Source: Cliona cf. orientalis (taxonomy: Eukaryota; Porifera; Demospongiae; Clionaida; Clionaidae). Taken from it: DNA of 64,000 nt. Below are positions 55,901-64,000 of this stretch, in pieces (positions within the stretch are counted from its first letter, which is position 1; every line of letters begins with the position of its first letter). The stretch covers positions 2,914,001 to 2,978,000 of the forward strand of contig OZ005691.1 in NCBI GenBank assembly GCA_963930775.1, written 5' to 3'. The notes below the pieces were generated by a model. The model did not search any database, was not told where the DNA came from, and worked only from the letters and a program-made list of their open reading frames with translations. The translations under genes and the position numbers were made by a program.

Positions 55901-58040
55901 AGCACTTCTTCAGCACAGATAGAATGTACCTGTTGACACTGCACATTAAACTCCATGATCCAGCTTTCACACAAGCTTTGAACTGCGGTAAGAAAGTCAT
56001 CCTCCAATCACGCTCGGATACCTGACATGTTTTGCAAAAAACCCAAAATTAATTATAAAGAGGGCCCGTAAATCTTGTATGTGATAAAGATTATTTGAAC
56101 AAAAATTTGAACCAAGCACTTATATATCTGTTTGCACGCATGCACAAATTTTTATTTGTCTAGCAGCTTGCTAATCTGGGCATAGGAATATCAAGCAGCA
56201 AATAAGCTAGCAGTAGGTTGTGTGCGCACAGATGGATGACTTCCCACCACCAAAGGGCCTTGTACTCTCTTTACTGATGAAGCATGATCAAAGGGCGCAG
56301 CTACAGTATTAGTTAGCTATTAAACTGTTTGGGAATTCATAGCTATTGCTATTTATCTAACCCAGTGCATTGATGTACAGTCCATAATATATATATACTT
56401 CATGCATTGCAATAAACATTGGATACACAAATAGCAATTAATGGCTATTAACATTGTACATACTCATGAATTAACTATTACATTACACTACCTTAGCATC
56501 GAAGAAGCCTCTGTGCACTGGAATATCATCAGGCCCACCATGAACATCAAAATGTTTGCATCCAGCATTTACTTCCACATAACGAGGATGGTCTTAATTA
56601 ATTAATATAAGTAAAGGTATATTTAAAGTACATCATCCGTATATACCTCCTTGAAGTCCAGTCACAAATGCAGTAGCAAAATACCCTGAGAGCCATGGGT
56701 CTTCACCATAAGTTTCCTATTTATACATCATACAATTCTATGCACTTTTTTGAGCCACCTCAAACTATATATACATGCTCTTTCCATCACAGAATTCACA
56801 AAATTTATTTTCATGATTGTGCGACAGAGAGAGCCTTCATGGTTTGAGGCCAGTTTTAGAAGAGAATGAAATAATAATAATAATAATATGCAGTATTATT
56901 TTGTCGCTCAAATCAGCCTATAACTAATACCAGGCTGCTCCATTCCCCAAGGTTCTACACATTATGAATGCATGTAGTTAGCTCCTTAATTGTGTATCGT
57001 ATAATGGAGAAGATGGTCTATAGCTAGCAGTACCTGGTTTCTTCCCCATCTTGGATCTCTTAGGATGTTCACCGTAGGACTCCAGCAGCCAAGTCCTGTG
57101 TGGTAACTATAGATACCATGAGCAGTGTAATTGTTGTTCTATGGGCAAAACCACATAATATCATAGCTCCTCTTTGCTAGCATATATTATGTCACTATGA
57201 TGAGTAGGAATTCACCTTTGCCCTCACTTCATCGCTGATTGCCCTTGAAACCTTATAAAGCATATCGTAGTTGAAGCTTGCTGCCTGCATACATGTCCAT
57301 GCACAGTAGACTTCAATATTTCCAGGCATTTAGCAATTATTAAATGTTTAGCTGAAATACTATTATGTTACCATGCCAATTGACTGTGGGAATGATGTAG
57401 CTGGTCCACAGTGAGTGTCACCAGTGAGACACTCTGTGTCCCACATGTATGGTTTAATGCCAAGACGAGGTATGGCTGGGGCAGGACCTGCAGTGTGTTA
57501 ATACAGCATATAATAATTGCACTCAGTTCTTCAAACAGCAAGTAAGGGATGATTGAACTGTATATTATGATTACTCCGTCAGTGTCACTCACCATTGCCT
57601 CCTCCATATGCCATTGTTAATATGATCTCATTCAGAGTCAAGCGGTCAACTAGATCCTGTTAGTCATAAATGGCAGCTGTAACTAGATTAATTTTGCTGT
57701 CTGAACCATACAGAATTAGAGCTTGGTATAGAAAATTGGTGGGTGATCGAGCCATAAGGAGATTAATTATTATTGGTAGGATCTACTTGGTGAATTGGAA
57801 TACTCTTTTGTTCAGTATACGCATATCAGTGAGGTTAGTGAATTCTTAATGCGGCAAGAATTCGTATACAAATTTAACATGGCCTTGGTTGAAGCTATCT
57901 CTCCAAAAGAGTAGCTCCTAGCATTACAGTACCTTGACTCGTTCCTCAAATGGAAGAGTGGTGTTCCTGAAGGGAAAATCTTGTCCATGGGATCTACGGA
58001 ACGCTAGCACAAGCACAACCAATCCAATAGCAAATCTCAT
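52929..58040 (-). CDS. Secreted GH3 glycosidase (beta-xylosidase/beta-glucosidase type)
   Basis: About 20 short exons on the minus strand. Exon 1 (58040-57933) encodes a signal peptide ending in RRSHGQ; exons 2 and 3 are 57656-57593 and 57487-57372. Family blocks then follow in order: GLGCWSPTVNILRDPRWGR (near 57080), ETYGEDPWLSGYFATAFV (56680), NAGCKHF (56560), VSERDWRMTFLPQFKACVKA (55990), INGVPACANKELLNDILRNE (55820), the nucleophile block GYVVSDDGAL (55510, Asp of VSD), RLFTVRMKLGEFDPPE (55100) and VIGPFAD. A fibronectin-III-like domain forms the C-terminus, ending at the stop at 52929. No break was noticed, though not every exon border was fixed. It should hydrolyse terminal beta-linked sugars outside the cell or in lysosomes; xylose against glucose preference cannot be told. 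Confidence 0.85.
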
Positions 58041-58139
58041 TTTAGCGCCTTAATAATTGTGTCTGCAGTATTGATGACAGCTTCACTACTCAAAGTGCAC
58101 AAACGTATATGGTAAATCTTTTATTCATTGATCATGTGA

Positions 58140-58436
58140 TCACTTATCCTTAATCACTTTCATGTGTCTGCAATGTATGAATGTCAAAATCATGTGAAAA
58201 TTTAAGATCAGAGTGACGGTGAGGTTCAAGGCACTGATGAAGAGCACAAGCAGGGGCCCCGCTGCTGCGAAGAAAAAAAAAGCAGTACATGCCAAGTAGT
58301 TGTTGTTGAGGCAGAGGAGGCAGTGAGAAGAGACAATAGCCAAACTGTAGCTCTCCCTGCATCCACCATGCCTGTTCACCATAGCTCTATATATAATAGG
58401 CAGACCAAAGAGGTGATTTTTGACGAGTACAGTCAC
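58140..58436 (-). other. Possible transmembrane exon, uncertain
   Basis: The minus strand carries a hydrophobic open stretch (LLVLFISALNLTVTLILNFH) after a good pyrimidine tract and CAG near 58262. It has GC-rich codons unlike the spacer. No matching upstream exon or family is recognised, so it may be an orphan exon of a decayed gene. Confidence 0.25.
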
Positions 58437-59577
58437 ATTGATGATTATGCATCCTGTCGGTGTTTGTGTGGCAATGTAATATTATTATGTTGCAGTTAAA
58501 CATGTGGTTTACCTAATTTAAATCATCTCACTTTAACATAATTAACACTCTCTTGTTAAGTATTGATCAGCTTTATGCAACGCAGCACAGGTTCATGGTT
58601 GTATGAGTAAGTACTACATTTGTGATTTGAATCATTGAAACTAGCTAAGTATTGATGATGAAATCACTGCATGAAATGTCATTTCGAATTACTATTATCA
58701 GCAGTCATTGATACTGAAGTAGTTAACGCTCGGCGCATGCGCACGAGCGTTACAGTACTCAGTTTGTCTGTCTGTCTGTTACCACTCTACTGCGTGCGTA
58801 AGGTATTTATGAATAAAATTGAACGTACCAGCCAATTTTGCGCCGAACTCCAAAGGTTTTCAACTAAGGGATTTCGTTAAAAAGCTTTGTCTCACGAGTT
58901 ATAGCTTATTCTTCGTTTTAGCACACCAAAGTCAGCCATTTTTCAGTTCCCAGTGCCGTAAACTAGAGCTAAGTCCACTTCGTATACTACTTGTATAGCC
59001 CTAGCGCATGTGCGTTAGTCTATTAATAGCACTAGGTTAAATTTAGCTCCATTTGCCAAGAGCACTTCCTTACCTGTGGAAACCAAGTCTGTAGTGTGGT
59101 TTGTATGCGTGAACAGCTAGCTAGCTACAACCACTGCTGTAAACCAGGTCTGTAGTGTGGATGTGGTTGGTTTGATATGTATGTGTGCACACAGCCAGCT
59201 GGCTGCAGCCACTGCTTGCTGCACTCCTGATTAAGGGCTTATAAGCCCTTGGGAAAACCTTGTTGCTTTGCAGAATACATGCATGCTTTCTCATTGGACA
59301 GTCACTTCACATGACAAGGGAATATAAGCGCCAGACACTTAATTCACACTAAAACTTTTCACACCGTATGCAGGGTGATGGTTCCAAATTAACAATTGAA
59401 TAATTTTCCTAGGGTACCTCCTATTATGTTTGTATATGGAAACCATGCACCAGATCATGGAGATGCTCAGCCCGGCTATACCGCCGAGCGTTTGGCACCA
59501 ATGGTGTTCATTTATGCAGCAAGCATCTAGTAGCCATAGAATATTATAACAATTAAACATAGCTAATGTCACATTAA
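58437..59577. other. Spacer with MITE fragments
   Basis: The block GCTCGGCGCATGCGCACGAG with (TCTG)n at 58725-58790 belongs to the CGCATGC family. A short tandem pair, GTCTGTAGTGTGG, lies at 59088 and 59148, each followed by an AGCTAGCT/CAGCTGGCTG word. No gene seen. Confidence 0.5.
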
Positions 59578-60170
59578 TTTGCAATTAATATCACACCATG
59601 CCTACACATGTATCATGCGTGGGTACCTGGTCAAGACTGGCTGGCCAGGTGTTGGGGAGCCTTCCAGCTGGGCTCACAGTACCAGTCAGAACATCCACAA
59701 GTGCACTGCCACCCGTCTGTGTGCATTGCACTCTTATTATGGACAATAAATAAGCATTGCTTTGCATGTATATACCTGAGTAGGAAAGAAGCTCTCAACT
59801 ATTGAATCTTTATCACTAGCTACCTACAGCCCATGATATATCGAGAGGACTGGTGTTGTAGAGAGTACAAGGATTGTGCCTAAAGTGGTGTGTATGCATG
59901 CATAATGGAGAGTAACTAAATCTTGATGAGGCTATTTCTCACTAGGAACAATGTTGGTAACATCTTGCAGAAGCTGAAGCAGATTTTAGGAAGGTCAATG
60001 TCTCTTCGATCACGTCCCTCCATTTCAATATATACGCCTGCGTGTATAGGTCCATGAATGTCAGCTATAAATATACAATAACATTTGTCATGAGTCATGC
60101 ATAAGGACTTTGAGGCGTGATAAGGCGGTACATACTTGTTCCAAGACAAGCAATTGCAACATCGCATGCA
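59578..60170 (-). pseudogene. Decayed GH3 glycosidase fragment
   Basis: It matches 53776-54420 inside the GH3 gene block by block: CCATGCCTACACATGTAT, GGTACCTGGTCAAGACTGGC, TCACAGTACCAGTCAGAACA, GAAAGAAGCTCTCAACTATTG, GGAACAATGTTGGTAACATC and CGATCACGTCCCTCCATTTC. It corresponds to about three exons plus introns. Indels break the frame and the rest of the gene is absent. Confidence 0.85.
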
Positions 60171-60477
60171 CGACGTGCATATCCGATGGTGACGCTGTGA
60201 GTTCTTGTACAATGCGGCACGCATAGAATATAATTTTTTGTACAATTATAGCAAATGCAACGAACAACTGACATCATATGAAAACGTCAAATATATTATT
60301 GTGGGGAATCAAAATTTAATTGTTTGATAATAATATTATCACAAGACATGAACTTTTTGTGACGATAATCACAGTATTCCAGTACATAAAATAAGTTTAT
60401 GGACAACAAGCAAAATTAATGGAGATATAAACTAAAAAAACTAAAGCAACAGAAATAGGAGTGAAAGTGTGGATGTT

Positions 60478-63102
60478 TCACGACTTATTTGACGAAAACT
60501 CTTCCAGCTTTGCTGCTAGTTCTCCCTTTTCAATGTCGTGGAGGACCCTTGCCAGTGTGGCCCATGTCGTAGGCTTCCTCCCCCTGCCTTCCAGCCACTC
60601 ATGAAGAATGCAACAGTTGATTTCTTCACCATTTCTCTGATACTGACGCTCCAAGTCATAAATATGAGCCAAAGTGTGTTCCTGCAGGAGCTGCGCACCA
60701 AAATTCCGATATTTAGAACCAATCTCATGAGGAATGTTGATGTTGCGATCACCAGCTTTGAAATTGAGGAGCTCAGGCATGGTAGGAGTCGAGTCTGTAT
60801 GATCAAAAATTCAATGTTAGTACCATCGCAACAAAAACGGTCATGGAAAGCTAAAAACAAACTTAGATATTACAGGACCTGATACATGAATATGCTTATA
60901 ATATAAGATGTACATGCATGTAATTACCTGTTTGAAAATTGATTGCAGTAGTGCTATTCACCCATGTCAACTGATTTTGGGAAAACTCTGCTCCAATACC
61001 TTCGTCTGCGGTACAGATCCAGCATCCATCTCCAATGGTAGCAGGATGAGGCTCTCCAGCTCCACAAGGACAGAGGAAGGCAAAAGATGGCGTCGAGTTC
61101 GTGTAGTGTAATGCGACATTTGCTTTGCGCAAACCAGCAGTGATAGCATCTTTCACTGCTGGACACACTTTAGTGGCAGCTTGATTTGAAGCAACGCACA
61201 CGTGAACTTCGAACTGTAGTAGGGTGTCGATTAAGGTCAAAGTGCATGGTGTCTTCAAGCCAGGGATGGTGAACTGGATGCAGTTGCGGTGGAGGCAGGT
61301 CGGAGTGACGGACCTGGCTGGCATTTTAAGCTTCCACGGGCTGGGGTGGTGGTTCTCTGGTGAAGTCAAGAAGCAGAGGAGAGAGCAGAAGATCCCTCGA
61401 CGTGGAGGCCCATCGGGAAAGTGAAGAACTATTGGAAACACCACAGCGCTTGCGCTCAAACGATACTTGGAGACCTCTTCGTTGCAAAGCATTCGAAGCA
61501 GGCATGGTACGAAATACTTCCCATTTGAAAACTCGGCAAATATGTAGAGCTTCCGGAAAAGGATCACCAAATCCTTGGGTTGGAAGTAACCCTCAACATA
61601 GTGCTTCTCAAAGACCTCTTGAGAGAGGAACTCTAGTGTAACAAGAGCGTGATCGAAAAACAATTGCCACTCTTCTGTGTCTTGGTCGGGACCAGAGCCG
61701 CTCAACATATCGTGATGAACTTTAACAAGCTCAGAAATTTTGTCGAGAAGCACTTGAGGGTTGGTGAAAACGTGACTGGGAAGAATTTCGGGATAGTACA
61801 AGATCAAGGAGAGCTCATCGAGGTACATCAGTGCAGCCTCTAAGGTACTCTCATTCAAACGGAGCTGCCTTCCGATTTCGAGACATTCGCTCTTGTTGAG
61901 CACCCCTCGCTTGAGAACCAGAGTAATCTTCTCCAAGACGATCTCCAATCCCAACCACGGCAGGGGTAGCTTCGTTGGAACAGCCTGTCGATTTCTGGTC
62001 ACCGCACAGCGAATTGTTTTGGCCATATCCTCCTCCTCTCTACCAGGATGCTTGGCATTCATGGGGAACAGCACCTTCTTGGTACCGTAATGAAAGTAGA
62101 TAATTTCTCTCTTGAATGTCGGAAGGAGCATCTCCCTCAATCTCGCATTCTTGGCGTCTCGCGATTCCTTACTCTTGTGTTCTTCGTCCTTGTGGGTTCC
62201 AATAACTATAATCTTTGGAGCATCACCAGCAGCTCCCTTGTCCTTGCTGGATCTATGGGAGTGAAGTGATTGGAGACCTCGCTGAATGAGCTGCTCAGTG
62301 GTGTGATCAGATCTGTACGGAGTGCCAACGGGTTTCCCATTCTCGAAATATTCGATCATCGGATGGCTAGAGAGCTCTTCCGACAGCTTGATGACAAAGA
62401 CGATCATTGACATCTTGCGGAGAAAGATTGGAAGGACCTCGTGGAACTGAGGTTGACCACCGCAGTCCACCACCAGAAGCTTGTGCAAAAAGGTAATTGG
62501 GTCGACATTCTCCGGGCACTTGTCGATGTTTTGAAATATCTCATCAATGACTTCTTGGATCACTTTGAGCACCTGGGGATCAACCAAGGTTCGTGCTGGA
62601 GTAGCACCTGGTCGTGGCAGTGGTTTAGGGGTTGGTTGCTCATGGATACGATGTGGTTGGCTTGTCGGAGTAGGTTTCGTCAATTTCCCTGATCTTGAAG
62701 CATCAGGTTCATCATCACTCTCCTCTGCATCACCCTGCTCACTCTCGCTCTCTTCTGTGTCGCTTGGCTCACTAGTTGGATCACCCATAGACATGTGATC
62801 AAGAACTTCAAGGAGTTCTTGTCCTAATATTGATTTTGATATCTGTCTGCAGAGGGTGATTTTTTGCTGTGGTGTATACTTGATCCAGATCTCCTTCATT
62901 GCTTGGAGTTGGTACAAGGAGACGGGGCGGGTGGCTATGGGGGTGCTGTTTCTGATGTCAGGTGGTGTCTCGCCGGCAACAACACTCATGGAGCTTGTCT
63001 TGCCAACACCAGCACTACCGTAGAACACCATTTTGTCAATGAACATCTCTACGAAGCCACGGTCCATGGAGAGATCAAACAGCCGCCGAGACTCACTGGT
63101 AC
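60478..63102 (-). CDS. ROCO protein with death domain, copy 2 (5' part not seen)
   Basis: Two minus-strand exons, 63102-60928 (Roc-COR) and 60794-60478 (C-terminal death domain), match copy 1 over their full length with mostly conservative changes. P-loop GSAGVGKT, DCGGQ and THKD are kept, and both introns are phase 1. Copy 2 has a shorter Ser/Glu-rich insert and a longer C-terminus (FSSNKS). It begins, like copy 1, at GTSESRR behind an acceptor, so upstream exons are required. None of the death exons was found in the remaining 900 bp, and they may lie beyond the window. A partial gene rather than a proven pseudogene. Confidence 0.8.
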
Positions 63103-63116
63103 CTACATGTACATGT

Positions 63117-63702
63117 ACCGTATACTTTCTAATATAGGCGCCCCCAAAAAATAATTACAGATCGTGCAGGCGCCTCCAATTAGAACCGAAAAATTCACGA
63201 GCAGGTCAAAGGGCGCCTAAATTAGGGAGGCGCCTAAGCACTGCAATTAGAACGGTTCTGTAAGTTTTGCCAGAGCACAAGCGCTATCACTAATTGGTCC
63301 TATTTAGTGGCAGTGAATATGATAGTGGCGAGAACAACAAAAATATGGTTCTAGTTCTTTTTGGAAATTTCACTCTGATCGCTGAATCATTCTCGAGTTG
63401 TCGGTACCGTAGCCATCAAAACGATTGTCTCTAACTCCAGAAAGACATCAAACCAGTTGGTAAGTGCTTATATAAATGTAGGAGACAGCTTAGTTTGACA
63501 TTTAAACTGCTAGCTCGATAGATCAATCGACGGTACCGAGGTATGCCATATTGCACGTGGCAATACGTTCCAATTAAATAGGCGCCGCCTAAAAATAATT
63601 GATGTCCGGAAAGGCGCCTTAAATTAGAACCGAAAAAATTGCGCAGGTCCCAAAGGGCGCCTAAATTAGGGTGGCGCCTATATTAGAACATATACGGTAT
63701 AT
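63117..63702. repeat. TACCGTATA-ended MITE, GGCGCC-rich, in ROCO copy 2 intron
   Basis: It starts TACCGTATACTTTCTAATAT followed by AGGCGCC and ends GGCGCCTATATTAGAACATA followed by TACGGTA. The interior has further AATTAGAACCGAAAAA and AAAGGGCGCCTAAATTAGG blocks in pairs. Flanking intron sequence is continuous in ROCO copy 1 (38748-38800), which lacks the element. Confidence 0.8.
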
Positions 63703-64000
63703 ATGTACACACTGTATTAAGCCACGATTGTACCTACATATACAAGACATCGTGCATACGTATAATAGTTATCTGCCAGTAATAGGGGTGCATGAGATCA
63801 GGAGCGCATAATGAGAATTTAAGAGGAGGGAGAGGGGAGGAGCGTGACACGACCATGCACTTAATTACAATTCAAGTTTTTACCCACGCTAGTCGCATTA
63901 CTAAATTTAGCAAATTCTGATGCTATTTTCAAGATAGCAGAGAAGGTTGGAGTTTCGACTTGTATGACCAAATGACAAGGCTTTGGGAGGCTTTCCGTGG
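63703..64000. other. ROCO copy 2 intron/upstream, no feature
   Basis: The first 80 bp resemble the intron of copy 1 (ACCTACATAT, GACAT.GTGCATAC). Nothing coding is seen up to the window edge. Confidence 0.5.

Noticed and set aside
60478..63102. ROCO copy 2 as a simple assembly duplicate
   Set aside because: It differs from copy 1 by many substitutions, an indel in the insert, a different C-terminus, a private MITE and a different flank.
1..64000. tRNA, rRNA or other structured RNA genes
   Set aside because: Looked for GTTCGAATC-type B boxes and clover-leaf patterns; none found by eye. A covariance search would be decisive.

Overview
The window looks like nuclear DNA from an early-branching animal, most likely a demosponge of the Amphimedon type. 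The support is spliced genes with GT..AG introns, AT-rich spacers full of TGCATGCA, many small inverted-repeat transposons, a GAS8/DRC4 cilium gene fragment, a SYS1 Golgi gene, and Roc-COR proteins built from death-domain exons. The host assignment is inference; the gene assignments come from reading translations and splice signals, with no database search.

Layout. 1-2.4 kb: no gene seen. 2.4-3.3 kb: a three-exon secreted cysteine-containing protein, with a decayed copy of its last exon at 11.0-11.2 kb. 3.3-11 kb: repeats and MITEs, one split by a 4.4-kb pogo element (6404-10849) encoding an intact DD35D transposase with a PHD finger. 11.4-19.3 kb: a 7.9-kb EnSpm/CACTA element (11409-19285) with two divergent genes, a C2H2 zinc-finger transposase and a SAM-domain protein. 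19.3-22.9 kb: an AAA_28-type NTPase exon split by a 2979-bp Tc1/IS630-like element (19630-22608) that carries an intact DD34E transposase and a second spliced gene. 23.7-29.4 kb: the most striking gene, one uninterrupted 1884-codon ORF that joins a eukaryotic RNA-dependent RNA polymerase (DLDGD), a UPF1/ZNFX1/Hrr1-like SF1 helicase and an RGG-rich tail. 29.8-30.9 kb: SYS1, convergent with it. 31-35.7 kb: a LINE fragment and several MITE families.

36.1-46.5 kb (minus): a six-exon ROCO gene, with an N-terminal basic segment, three death-fold exons, a Roc-COR exon and a C-terminal death domain. All five introns are phase 1. Its introns hold foldback and MITE insertions. 47.5-52.8 kb: two tandem copies of a 2.6-kb unit, each with the 3' part of a GAS8 pseudogene and an arylsulfatase pseudogene. 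52.9-58.0 kb (minus): a many-exon secreted GH3 glycosidase. 59.6-60.2 kb: a decayed GH3 fragment. 60.5-63.1 kb (minus): a second ROCO copy that runs toward the window edge.

How the genes relate. The RdRP-helicase protein would place on one chain two activities that work as separate partners in small-RNA amplification elsewhere (S. pombe Rdp1 with Hrr1; C. elegans EGO-1 with ZNFX-1). An NTPase gene broken by a transposon lies directly upstream, and a splice option could join the two in frame. The ROCO genes have the form of innate-immune or cell-death signalling switches. Much of the rest records transposition, including insertions into other insertions and into one copy of a duplicated segment, which lets several events be ordered.
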